Below, piece after piece: positions 53,567 through 61,963 of a stretch of DNA of 64,000 bases. The notes beneath the pieces were generated by a model. It did no database searches. It saw only the letters and a list, made by a program, of their open reading frames with translations, and was not told the DNA's origin. Location of the stretch: NCBI RefSeq assembly GCF_008801475.1, contig NZ_VZPP01000008.1, forward strand, positions 124,001 through 188,000, written 5' to 3'. The position numbers and the translations under genes are program-made. Numbering within the stretch: the first letter of the stretch is position 1; every line of letters begins with the position of its first letter. Source of the DNA: Pseudomonas moorei (GTDB taxonomy: Bacteria; Pseudomonadota; Gammaproteobacteria; Pseudomonadales; Pseudomonadaceae).

Positions 53567-54418
53567 CTAAGGATGGCTTGAGTGGCTGAAACGGCTGAAG
53601 TGTTCACGCTCGGTCTTGCCCATCCACACGTTCAACGACCACAGATCGGCGACCGGTACGTTGGTGAAGGGCAAGTGATGCAGGTAGCCGTCGGCGCCGA
53701 ATTCCGGGGTCAGGGTGCTGACCCGGTAACCGCGGGCTTGTTGCGAGCGCCAGATGCTTTCCCAGTGCTGCTGATGAAAGGCCAGTTCTTTGGCATATTC
53801 CGGCGCCGCCGGGTGCGGGACTTGCGGGCCCTGGTCATAGCCGACCCGGGCCTGGATGTGGTGAACCCGCTCGATGAAGGCGCTCAGATCATCAGCCGGG
53901 TCATTCAACAGGCGCTCGCAAGTGACCACCCAATGGCTGATGTCGCTGGTGAACAACAGCTCGGGCAGTTGCCGGATCAACTCCAGGGTCACCCAAGGGT
54001 TGAACAGCGAGCGCGAGCGGTGGGTTTCGAAACTGCAGACCTGGCCGTGCTTGCGCGCCAGTTCCAGTGCCTGACCGAAGAACTCCACTTGTTGTGCCAG
54101 GGACCAGCGATCATTGCCTGCCAGCACGTTGACGAAACGTGGGCTGAGCTCGGCGGCCCAGGCGAGTTTCTGCTCAAGGTCATTGAGGTGAACGGCCGGC
54201 GTCGCCGATTGGTCCGGCAGTACGTCGTACGCGGTAAAGACGGTGCTGATGTAGCCGACGCGATTGGCCTGGAGGAAAGCGGCGAACTCGGCCCGTTCCC
54301 GGGCGTCCAGTGGCAGGCGTGCTTCCATTCCGTCAAAGCCGGCCTGCAGCAGCTCTTCAAGCGCCTGGGCCTTGCTGGCGGTGTAGCCCCACAGCGTGCG
54401 GAAAATTTCCAGCTTCAT
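53567..54418 (-). CDS. Xylose-isomerase-like TIM-barrel protein
   Basis: A 283-residue protein of the sugar phosphate isomerase/epimerase (AP endonuclease 2 fold) family. Possible metal ligands: Glu in FETHRSRSLF, Asp/His in TSDISHWVV, His in VHHIQARVGYDQG and Glu in LTPEFGADGY. Members are isomerases, epimerases or dehydratases. It starts the leftward operon, so it probably acts in the same pathway as the oxygenase. Confidence 0.82.
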   Translation of the reverse strand: MKLEIFRTLWGYTASKAQALEELLQAGFDGMEARLPLDARERAEFAAFLQANRVGYISTVFTAYDVLPDQSATPAVHLNDLEQKLAWAAELSPRFVNVLAGNDRWSLAQQVEFFGQALELARKHGQVCSFETHRSRSLFNPWVTLELIRQLPELLFTSDISHWVVTCERLLNDPADDLSAFIERVHHIQARVGYDQGPQVPHPAAPEYAKELAFHQQHWESIWRSQQARGYRVSTLTPEFGADGYLHHLPFTNVPVADLWSLNVWMGKTEREHFSRFSHSSHP

Positions 54419-54870
54419 TGGTGATCCTCAAAAATCCTGGGCCTGCTGCAACTGCACTTCAGCGGAGCCGGACGGCAATCAAGGGCCGGCAACGACAGAG
54501 GATCTTCGAGTCGGGTCTCTGCGTGATGGCTCCCACTCAGCGCTGCCGTGGCCTGTTCGCTGTGGGGCCGATGTTAGGCACAGGCGGCGGCGCGAAAGAA
54601 TCTGAAAGTTCAAATGAATACTTCAGAGTTTCGTCAACAAATAGCTAGCTAATGACCACGATTTTCAGGCGACATTTTGTCGATGAGCAGGTGTCTACGC
54701 TCGCTATTGGTGCAAAGTGCCACTGTTGAGGCATCATTTTGAAGAGTCCCAAGCGACAGCGGACCACGCCAATCAGCTCGGGAATCTCTGGTTCGCGACT
54801 ACGCTGAAAATGGCGGATCGTCGTTCATGGGGGACCCACGCTCGCCTTGCATCCGTCCCGGGAGCGCCTA
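54419..54870. other. Divergent intergenic region, 452 bp
   Basis: It should hold the promoter of the leftward oxygenase/transport operon and that of the rightward DUF4157-like gene. AT-rich stretch 54590-54665 and an imperfect inverted repeat TGGTGCAAAGTGCCA (54708-54722) are the only points noticed. No gene or REPIN is seen. Confidence 0.45.
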
Positions 54871-55467
54871 ATGTCATCCATCACCACGCGCCTGGTGGCG
54901 CTTTTGGTTCTGTGCCTGACGCTTGAAGTGGCAGCCCAGAGCAATGTCTGCCCCGACGGCGAGAAACAAGTGTGCCTGGATGGCTGCACCTGCCTGCCAG
55001 ACCTGGAACAACTGATTGGCCCGGTGCCAGATGGCGTCGTCCAGATCGCCGCACCTGCCCTGGCACTGTGGCTGACCCAGGCTCGCACTGAAGCCGCCAA
55101 GGCCGGCACCCAACCCATTCCACCGAACATCCGCGAGAAACTGCTGCGCTGGTACGACCCCGGCGTCCTCGATGCCGCGCGCTACACGGTCAGCGACAGT
55201 GAACAATTGAACGCCGCCAACGCCATGCTGCAAAACCCCGATGTCGGCGCCGTGACGCTGATTGACATCATCCTCTTCCGCGACGCTCAAGACGCCGAAC
55301 AGAACTTCGCGCTGTGGGCGCACGAACTCAAGCATGTGCAGCAGTATCAGGAGTGGGGCGTCGATGGATTCGCCCAGCGCTACACACAGGATTTCAATGT
55401 CGTGGAGGCGCCGGCGTATGCGATTCAGGCTGAGGTCAGGCGCGCGGTGCGCAAAGGGACCGACTGA
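54871..55467 (+). CDS. Secreted DUF4157-like putative zinc metalloprotease
   Basis: A 198-residue protein with signal peptide (RLVALLVLCLTLEVAAQ), a Cys-rich stretch (Cys 27, 35, 39, 41) and a zinc-protease-like HELKH at 151-155 followed by an acidic residue in VVEAPAYAI. The WAHELKHVQQYQEWGVDGFA segment matches the DUF4157 pattern, a domain also seen in toxin-related proteins. Here it is free-standing. The substrate is unknown. The start follows GGGAGCGCC. Confidence 0.72.
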   Translation: MSSITTRLVALLVLCLTLEVAAQSNVCPDGEKQVCLDGCTCLPDLEQLIGPVPDGVVQIAAPALALWLTQARTEAAKAGTQPIPPNIREKLLRWYDPGVLDAARYTVSDSEQLNAANAMLQNPDVGAVTLIDIILFRDAQDAEQNFALWAHELKHVQQYQEWGVDGFAQRYTQDFNVVEAPAYAIQAEVRRAVRKGTD

Positions 55468-55645
55468 AGGGCTGGGGGGCTGTCTGACCACCGGATCGAC
55501 CTGTCCCCACATCACGTGAGCCATTAAAAAAAGCAGCCCTCAGGCACCGATAACATCGTTTCTCGGGGGCACGGCTTTTCAATATATTGGCCGCCAGATC
55601 CGGTGAGTGACTCAACACTCGCCGCCCTCAGTGCGAGTAGTCTTC

Positions 55646-56923
55646 ATGAATAAAAAACCAGGCAGCGCAGCGTTGGTCAATGCGGGTTCGGGGACCCGGG
55701 CAGTTTGGGGCGGAGAACAAGTCAGGCATCCCTACAATGCCACTCAAACCCCGATTGTCGTCAGTGCCGCCTATGGTTACGACGACATCGACGTCTGGTA
55801 CGACGTCGCTCTGGGCAAGGCACCAGGCTTCATCTACAGCCGCATGGGCAACCCGACCGTCGAGACCCTCGAGGCAAAAATTCGCGAGCTGGAACTGGCC
55901 GAGTCTGCCGTGGCTTTCAGCAGCGGCATGGCGGCGATCAGCAGTGTGCTTTATACCTTCCTGGCCCATGGCGATCGGGTGGTGTCGACCAAGGACAGCT
56001 ATGGCGGCACCAACAAGATTTTCGAAGAGTTCCTGCCGCGCACCGGGGTGAGCGTGACATTGTGCGAGACGTTCGATCACGAAGAAATCGAACGTGAAAT
56101 CGCCAAGGGTTGCCAACTGGTGTACCTGGAAACGCCCACCAACCCGACCCTCAAGGTCTTGGATATCCAGCGTCTGGTCGCCGCCGCCAAGCGTGTCGGT
56201 GCGGTGGTGGTGGCTGATAACACGTTCGCCACGCCGTTGAACCAGAACCCGCTGGCGCTGGGTGTGGACGTGGTCATTCACAGTGCGACCAAGTTTCTCA
56301 GCGGGCACGGTGACGTGCTGGGCGGCCTGGTGTGCGGCAGCGAAGTGTTGATGGCCAAGGTGCGTCATTACCGGGAAATCAACGGCGCAGCGCTTGACCC
56401 GTTCTCCGCCTACATGATCATTCGTGGCATGAAAACCCTGGTGTTGCGCATGCGTCAGCAGCAACGCAGTGCCCGCGCTCTGGCAGAGTACCTGTGCACC
56501 GAACCCTTGGTGGAGTCGGTCAATTATCCCGGCTTGCCCGGCCACCCGAATCACGCGGTGGCGTGCGCGCAAATGTCCGGTTTTGGTGCAATCGTCAGTT
56601 TTGTAGTGAGCGGCGGCATGGACACGGTCAAGGTGCTCTTGCCACGCCTGCGTTTCGCCCACTGCGCGGGCAATCTCGGTGCGGTGGAAACCATTTATGG
56701 CCCGGCCCGGACCACCAGCCATGTCGAGAACACGCTGGAGGAGCGACTGGCCCTGGGCATCTCCGAAGGGCTGGTGCGGATTTCCGTCGGTATCGAAGAC
56801 ACCGACGACCTGCTCGACGACCTCAAACAGGCCTTCGCTTTTGTCAGAAGTTCGGGCAACTCAGCGGTACTGGAAAACACACAACTTTCAATTAATGAAA
56901 CGTGTGCAGGGATAGCAGGTTGA
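55646..56923 (+). CDS. Cystathionine gamma-lyase/synthase-like PLP enzyme (Cys/Met metabolism)
   Basis: A 425-residue enzyme: PLP lysine in HSATKFLSGHGDVLGG, YSRMGNPTVETLEAKI, FSSGMAAISSVL. In methionine gamma-lyase an active-site Cys sits in the YGCT motif; here it is YGGT, so gamma-lyase or gamma-synthase action is more likely than classic methionine gamma-lyase. It is distinct from the 32.5-kb copy. The start ATG at 55646 is preferred; GTG at 55607 is possible. It is upstream of an amino-acid permease and homoserine/threonine genes. Confidence 0.88.
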   Translation: MNKKPGSAALVNAGSGTRAVWGGEQVRHPYNATQTPIVVSAAYGYDDIDVWYDVALGKAPGFIYSRMGNPTVETLEAKIRELELAESAVAFSSGMAAISSVLYTFLAHGDRVVSTKDSYGGTNKIFEEFLPRTGVSVTLCETFDHEEIEREIAKGCQLVYLETPTNPTLKVLDIQRLVAAAKRVGAVVVADNTFATPLNQNPLALGVDVVIHSATKFLSGHGDVLGGLVCGSEVLMAKVRHYREINGAALDPFSAYMIIRGMKTLVLRMRQQQRSARALAEYLCTEPLVESVNYPGLPGHPNHAVACAQMSGFGAIVSFVVSGGMDTVKVLLPRLRFAHCAGNLGAVETIYGPARTTSHVENTLEERLALGISEGLVRISVGIEDTDDLLDDLKQAFAFVRSSGNSAVLENTQLSINETCAGIAG

Positions 56924-57074
56924 AGATTTAACGTTAATACCTCACTGCAAGGATTTAAGTGGGGAGTTCATGAAGTGGAATAATAATAAAACCTGATGGC
57001 GCCTTATTTTAACTCTGCCCAGTCAATTATCGCAGACGCTAATTCGTGCCCTGATAACTTTCATGAGAACAACC

Positions 57075-58505
57075 ATGTCCATAAAAGAACAACAACTTGA
57101 TACTCGCTCGGGTTTTAAACAGGAAATGCAGACGCGCCATATTGTCATGTTGGCATTAGGTGGCGTCATTGGTACCGGGCTGTTTCTCACGTCCGGTTAT
57201 ACGGTCAACCAGGCCGGCCCCCTGGGCGCGGTGATCGCTTACATCATCGGCGCACTCATGGTTTACATGGTGATGATGTGCCTGGGTGAGTTGGCGGTGC
57301 AGATGCCGGAAACCGGCTCGTTCAGTACGTATGCCACCCGGTTTCTCGGGCCTGGTACCGGGTATACGGTGGCCTGGTTGTATTGGCTGACCTGGACAGT
57401 GGCCATCGGTTCTGAATTCACCGCCGCCGGCATTTTAATGGTGCGCTGGTTCCCGGAAACGCCCGTGTGGATCTGGAGTGCGTTGTTTGCCGGTCTGGTG
57501 TTTCTAACCAATGTGATTTCGGTGCGCCTGTTCGCCGAGACCGAGTTCTGGTTGTCGCTGGTTAAAGTGGTGACCGTGATCGTGTTCTTGATGATTGGCG
57601 GCGGCGCGATTCTCGGTCTGCTGCACATCGAGCAAAGCCACAGCATCGGCTTGAGCAACTTCACCCGTGAAGGGCTTTTTCCGACCGGATTCTTGCCGAT
57701 TGCAATGACGTTGCTGGCCGTATCCTTTGCGTTCTCCGGCACTGAATTGATTGGTATTGCCGCAGGCGAAACCAAAGATCCACAACGCAACGTGCCGCGT
57801 GCCATTCGCACGACCGTGCTGCGCCTGGCGATCTTTTTCGTGGGGACCATTTTCGTTCTGGCGACCCTGTTGCCTCGTGAACAGGCCGGTCTGGTCGAGA
57901 GTCCCTTCGTGACGGTGTTCACCTACATCGGGATTCCATACTCGGCCGACATCATGAACTTCGTGATCATCAGTGCCTTGCTGTCGGCCGCCAACTCCGG
58001 GTTGTATGCCGCGTCACGGATGCTCTGGACGTTGAGTGACCAAGGGCACCTGCCCAAGCAGTTCTCGGCCCTGACTCGCATGGGCACGCCGCTCAACGCG
58101 ATTATCGTCAGCATGGCGGGTGGCGCAGCGTCGTTGCTCAGTAGCGTGTTTGCTGCCGATACCATCTATCTGGCGCTGGTGTCGATCTCCGGGTTGGCGG
58201 TCGTGGTGGTGTGGATGAGTATCGCGGCGAGCCAGATTGCGTTCCGCCGTCACTATGTGGCCAATGGCGGTGATATCCGCGACTTGAAATTCCGTGTCCG
58301 GGGCTATCCGTGGGTGCCGCTGGGAGCGCTGGTCTGCTGCACTCTGGCCTGTGTCGGGATTGCCTTCGATCCTGAGCAACGGGTGGCGTTGTACTTCGGT
58401 TTGCCCTTCATCGCCTGGTGCTACTTCGTGTATTACATTACGCGCAAAAGCCGCGAGCGACGCTTGTCGGTTGCCCCCTTGGCACAACCGTCCGATGCGT
58501 TCTAG
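57075..58505 (+). CDS. APC-family amino-acid permease
   Basis: A 476-residue transporter with 12 membrane helices and the APC signature (RHIVMLALGGVIGTGLFLTSGYTVNQAGPLGAVIAYIIG, ESGSFSTYATRF-like MPETGSFSTYATRF). Closest in pattern to MmuP/LysP/AnsP-type amino-acid permeases. Its neighbours suggest homoserine, methionine or a related amino acid as substrate. The 151 bp before it are AT-rich (GAATAATAATAAAAC) and unlike nearby DNA. Confidence 0.87.
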   Translation: MSIKEQQLDTRSGFKQEMQTRHIVMLALGGVIGTGLFLTSGYTVNQAGPLGAVIAYIIGALMVYMVMMCLGELAVQMPETGSFSTYATRFLGPGTGYTVAWLYWLTWTVAIGSEFTAAGILMVRWFPETPVWIWSALFAGLVFLTNVISVRLFAETEFWLSLVKVVTVIVFLMIGGGAILGLLHIEQSHSIGLSNFTREGLFPTGFLPIAMTLLAVSFAFSGTELIGIAAGETKDPQRNVPRAIRTTVLRLAIFFVGTIFVLATLLPREQAGLVESPFVTVFTYIGIPYSADIMNFVIISALLSAANSGLYAASRMLWTLSDQGHLPKQFSALTRMGTPLNAIIVSMAGGAASLLSSVFAADTIYLALVSISGLAVVVVWMSIAASQIAFRRHYVANGGDIRDLKFRVRGYPWVPLGALVCCTLACVGIAFDPEQRVALYFGLPFIAWCYFVYYITRKSRERRLSVAPLAQPSDAF

Positions 58506-58565
58506 TCAGCGCCGACGGGATGGGCAAGCGTGCTCGGTGGAGGGGGCGTCCAAGAGGTTCAAGCC

Positions 58566-59456
58566 ATGAAACAAAAGACGCTACCCCCATTGAACTGGCT
58601 GCGGGCATTCGAGGTGTCTGCCCGCTGTTTGAACTTCACCCATGCTGCCGAAGAACTGTGTTTAACCCAGGGCGCCGTCAGCCAGCAGATCCGCCAACTG
58701 GAAAGCCATCTTGGGGTGGCGCTCTTCAAGCGCCTGCCCCGTGGCCTGGGACTGTCGGAGGAAGGCCAGGCGTATCTGCCGGTGGTGCAGGACGCAATCA
58801 CCCGACTGGCCGTGGGGACCAACGAAATTTTCGGTCAGCACAAACGTCGGCCGATCAAGGTGCGCGGCAGCCTGGCGTTCTTCGTGCACTGGCTGGCGCC
58901 CAAACTGCAGGCGTTCAGCCAGGCTCATCCCCATGTGGATATCCGTTACATCAGCAATATCTGGGTCAAGGAGCTGGATGGCGAGGACGACATGGAAATT
59001 CGCTGGGGCCACGGTCAATGGCCTGGCCTGGTGTCGCAACGCCTGACCTGGGACACGCTGTTCCCGGTCTGTTCGCCGGGGCTGATGGCGAAGTCGCCGC
59101 TGACCGTCCCTGCGGATGTATCGAACCATCCATTGCTGCATGTGCTGGGTTACGAAGAGGGTTGGGGTTACTGGTTGAACATGGTCGGTGCACACGGCGT
59201 CGACTTTTCGACCGGCATGCAATTCGACACGTTGATCTCCACGTTGCGCATGGCCGAGTTAGGGCAGGGGATCGCCCTGGCGCGCTCCTCGATGGTCGAT
59301 GACATGCTTCGCGATGGACGATTGGTCGAGCCCTTTACCCAGCGGATCGAAGCCAGCGAGTCTTTTTACCTCGTACGCGATTCCGGGGCCGAACAGCACC
59401 CTGACGCGGCGATATTTTCCACCTGGCTGGTCGAGCAGGCACATCGTTTCAAATGA
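58566..59456 (+). CDS. LysR-family regulator, GcvA-like
   Basis: A 296-residue regulator with the GcvA-type start PPLNWLRAFEVSARCLNFTHAAEELCLTQGAVSQQIRQLESHLGV. It is 60 bp after the permease and 16 bp before the threonine-synthase-like gene, on the same strand, so it may be co-transcribed and control the cluster. The effector is unknown. Confidence 0.88.
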   Translation: MKQKTLPPLNWLRAFEVSARCLNFTHAAEELCLTQGAVSQQIRQLESHLGVALFKRLPRGLGLSEEGQAYLPVVQDAITRLAVGTNEIFGQHKRRPIKVRGSLAFFVHWLAPKLQAFSQAHPHVDIRYISNIWVKELDGEDDMEIRWGHGQWPGLVSQRLTWDTLFPVCSPGLMAKSPLTVPADVSNHPLLHVLGYEEGWGYWLNMVGAHGVDFSTGMQFDTLISTLRMAELGQGIALARSSMVDDMLRDGRLVEPFTQRIEASESFYLVRDSGAEQHPDAAIFSTWLVEQAHRFK

Positions 59457-59472
59457 ATGGCCGGAGCCAACC

Positions 59473-60852
59473 ATGCGTTATGTAAGCACCCGAAATTCGG
59501 CCGTGCAGGTCGATTTCGAAAAGGTCGTGTTGTCGGGAGTCGCCGAGGAAGGCGGGCTGTTCGTACCGCTCCAATTGCCGCTGTTTGAATCACAGGACAT
59601 TGCCAATTGGTCGACCCTGTCCTATGACGAACTGGCCTACAGAGTGATAAGCCCGTTTGTGGGTGAGGCGATCGCCGAAGCCGACCTCAAGCGCCTGCTC
59701 AAAGAGGCCGGCGGCCAATTCCGTCATCGCTCCCTTGCACCGTTGCACCAGGTCGACCGTAACGAGTGGGTGCTGGAGTTGTTCCATGGGCCGACCCGCT
59801 CCTCGAAGGATTTCGCGGCTCAGTTGCAAGCACGGCTGGTGCAGCACTTTCTGCGTCAGCGCGGGCGTAGCGGGGTGGTGATCGGTGCCACCAACGGCGA
59901 TACCGGGCTGGCGGCCATCGAAGCGTTCAAGCACTGCGAAGAAACCACCGTGATGGTGTTTTACCCGGAGGCGGGCGTGCCTCAGGACCAGCTCCGGGAT
60001 CTGCAGGCCGTGGCCCACCCGAGGGTTCATCGGTTTGCCGTCAATGGCAGCTTCGACGAGTGCCAGACCATCGTCACCCGGCTGTTGCGGCAGTGGTCAT
60101 ATGCGCAGCACGAGGCGATCAGTTTCAACTCCAGCAACTGGGTCAGTGTGCTGGCGCAACTGGTGTTTTATTTCCATGCGGTGTTGCAGCTGGGAGGCGG
60201 TCAACGACCAATCGGTTTCAGCGTGCCAGCCGCGAGTTTTGCCGAGGTGTATGCCGGCTACATCGCGCAAAAAATGGGTTTGCCGATCACCCAGTTGATC
60301 GTGGCGACCAACCAGAATGACGCACTGCATCAGTTGTTTCAGAAGAACCACTACAGCCGGTCGCGGGCCAACAAGACGTTGTCGCCGGCCATGGATCTGT
60401 CGATTTTTGCCAATCTGGAACGGTTTGTCTGGGAGCTCTACGGGCATGACGATCAGGCGGTGAATGCCCTGATGGCAGGTTTCGAGTCCAACGGCGAGAT
60501 GGTCATCGCCAACGAGTCGTGGTTGCAGGCACGGATGATCATTGACTCCTATGCGGTCAGTGATGAGCAGACGCTGAAGGAAATCACTTCGCTGTATCGC
60601 GACACCGGTTACGTCATCGACCCGCATACCGCCACCGGCGTCCTGGCGGCCAGGTTGTATCGTCGAAGCCTGGTCGCGCCCATGGTGACCCTGGGGGAAA
60701 TCTCACCGGTCAAGTCAGCGGCGCTGCTGGGTGAACTGGGCATCAGCCTGCCGATGCCGCAACGCGAGGTCGCGGCCCAAGGGCAGGCGCAGCTTTACCG
60801 GATTGAGCCGGACGATCTCGATACCATCCATGCGCTGCTGAACGCGCTGTGA
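59473..60852 (+). CDS. thrC: Threonine synthase
   Basis: A 459-residue fold-type II PLP enzyme. The signature ELFHGPTRSSKDFAAQ (PLP lysine in SSKD) and IGATNGDTGLAAIEAF match threonine synthases, although the canonical LAFKD has become RSSKD. It should turn O-phosphohomoserine into threonine. It is not next to the usual hom-thrC pair, so it is likely a second copy with a special role, possibly acting on a homoserine derivative. Start ATG follows CCGGAGCC. Confidence 0.85.
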   Translation: MRYVSTRNSAVQVDFEKVVLSGVAEEGGLFVPLQLPLFESQDIANWSTLSYDELAYRVISPFVGEAIAEADLKRLLKEAGGQFRHRSLAPLHQVDRNEWVLELFHGPTRSSKDFAAQLQARLVQHFLRQRGRSGVVIGATNGDTGLAAIEAFKHCEETTVMVFYPEAGVPQDQLRDLQAVAHPRVHRFAVNGSFDECQTIVTRLLRQWSYAQHEAISFNSSNWVSVLAQLVFYFHAVLQLGGGQRPIGFSVPAASFAEVYAGYIAQKMGLPITQLIVATNQNDALHQLFQKNHYSRSRANKTLSPAMDLSIFANLERFVWELYGHDDQAVNALMAGFESNGEMVIANESWLQARMIIDSYAVSDEQTLKEITSLYRDTGYVIDPHTATGVLAARLYRRSLVAPMVTLGEISPVKSAALLGELGISLPMPQREVAAQGQAQLYRIEPDDLDTIHALLNAL

Positions 60853-60874
60853 AGACACGGCAACAGGAGGCCAA

Positions 60875-61312
60875 GTGAAGCGAATTCTGGACCCTCTCGA
60901 CGAACACATCATCGCGCAGCTACGGCTCAATGCCAGGGCCGCGCACGCCGAGTTGGCGGCCAAGGTCAACCTGTCGCGCAATGCGGTGCGCCAGCGCATC
61001 GAGCGACTTGAACGTGACGGTGTCATACAGGGATATACGGTAAAAACCGGGGAGGGGCGCCAGGCCGCTTCGGACATTAACGCGGTGATTTTCGTGTACC
61101 GCTACGACCGGATGCGCGGCCAGGAAGTACTGCAGGCGCTGCGGGCAATTCCGGAAGTCCTCCAGTGCGATGTGATGAGCGGCGAGTTCGACTTGATGCT
61201 GCGGGTCGGCGCGGCGAGCCCGCAGCGGGTGCACAAGGTCTGGACTGAAATCGCCGCATTGCCAGGGGTGGAAAACACCGTGACGTCCTTCGTATTGTCG
61301 TCTGTCGTATAG
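60875..61312 (+). CDS. Lrp/AsnC-family regulator
   Basis: A 145-residue regulator: helix-turn-helix (LDPLDEHIIAQLRLNARAAHAELAAKVNLSRNAVRQRIERLERDGVI) and a RAM ligand-binding domain (VYRYDRMRGQEVLQALRAIPEVLQCDVMSGEFDLMLRV). GTG start with perfect ACAGGAGG. It follows thrC by 22 bp and is followed by a terminator. Its ligand is probably an amino acid of this pathway. Confidence 0.9.
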   Translation: MKRILDPLDEHIIAQLRLNARAAHAELAAKVNLSRNAVRQRIERLERDGVIQGYTVKTGEGRQAASDINAVIFVYRYDRMRGQEVLQALRAIPEVLQCDVMSGEFDLMLRVGAASPQRVHKVWTEIAALPGVENTVTSFVLSSVV

Positions 61313-61333
61313 CCCGTTTTCCGTGCTGCCAAA

Positions 61334-61358
61334 AGCCAACCTGTGTTGGCTTTTTTTA
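61334..61358 (+). terminator. Terminator after the Lrp gene
   Basis: Stem AGCCAAC (61334-61340) with GTTGGCT (61345-61351), loop CTGT, followed by seven T. Confidence 0.85.
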
Positions 61359-61390
61359 TGCCTTCAATGATTTGCAGTTCAGGGATTGCG

Positions 61391-61792
61391 TTACCTGCGC
61401 GCGGGTACATTCCCGGGTAGGAGCCAGCCTGCTGGCGATGGTCGTTAACGATGAGGCGGGTGGCCTGGTTAAACGCGGCGCACTGGAGTCCATCGCGAGC
61501 AGGCTCGCTCCTACAGGTTTTGCGTTACCTGTGCGTGAGTAGATTCCTGTGTAGGAGCCAGCCTGCTGGCGATGGTCGTTAACGATGACGCGGGTGGCCT
61601 GGTTAAACGCGGCGCACTGGAGTCCATCGCGAGCAGGCTCGCTCCTACGGGTTTTGCGTTACCTGCGCGTGGCTACATTCCTGTGTAGGAGCCAGCCTGC
61701 TGGCGATGGTCGTTAACGATGACGCGGGTGGCCTGGTTAAACGCGGCGTATTTGAGTTCATCGCGAGCAGGCTCGCTCCTACAGGGATTGCG
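61391..61792. repeat. Three tandem REPIN units of 134 bp
   Basis: Units at 61391-61524, 61525-61658 and 61659-61792 are identical in length and nearly identical in sequence. Each contains an outer inverted repeat (GTAGGAGCCAGCCTGCTGGC and GCGAGCAGGCTCGCTCCTAC) around the core with TCGTTAACGATGACGCGGGT and GGTTAAACGCGGCG. They fill most of the 651-bp gap between the Lrp and homoserine dehydrogenase genes. Confidence 0.92.
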
Positions 61793-61872
61793 TTATCGGT
61801 GTTTCCCGGGATTGCGCGAGGATCTTTTTTGATGCCTGAAACTTTGCTCCGGCGCTGGTCAAAACGCCCACA

Positions 61873-61895
61873 AAATAGAGCAAATTGGCCTATTT
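61873..61895. promoter_or_regulatory. Inverted repeat before the homoserine dehydrogenase gene
   Basis: AAATAG-N11-CTATTT, about 70 bases before the start. It is the only AT-rich symmetric element in this gap and could be an Lrp-type or LysR operator. Weak evidence. Confidence 0.35.
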
Positions 61896-61963
61896 CACTG
61901 CCCTGGCCTGACCCCTAACCTAGTGCTCAACAACCCATCACCCGGATCAGGGGGCATAACAAA

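Noticed and set aside
54708..54722. NtrC or sigma-54 site before the oxygenase operon
   Set aside because: TGGTGCAAAGTGCCA looks similar on first sight, but spacing fits neither TGCACC-N5-GGTGCA nor TGGCAC-N5-TTGC.
61391..61792. CRISPR array
   Set aside because: The repeats are 134 bp long, nearly identical over their whole length and have no variable spacers; they are tandem REPINs.
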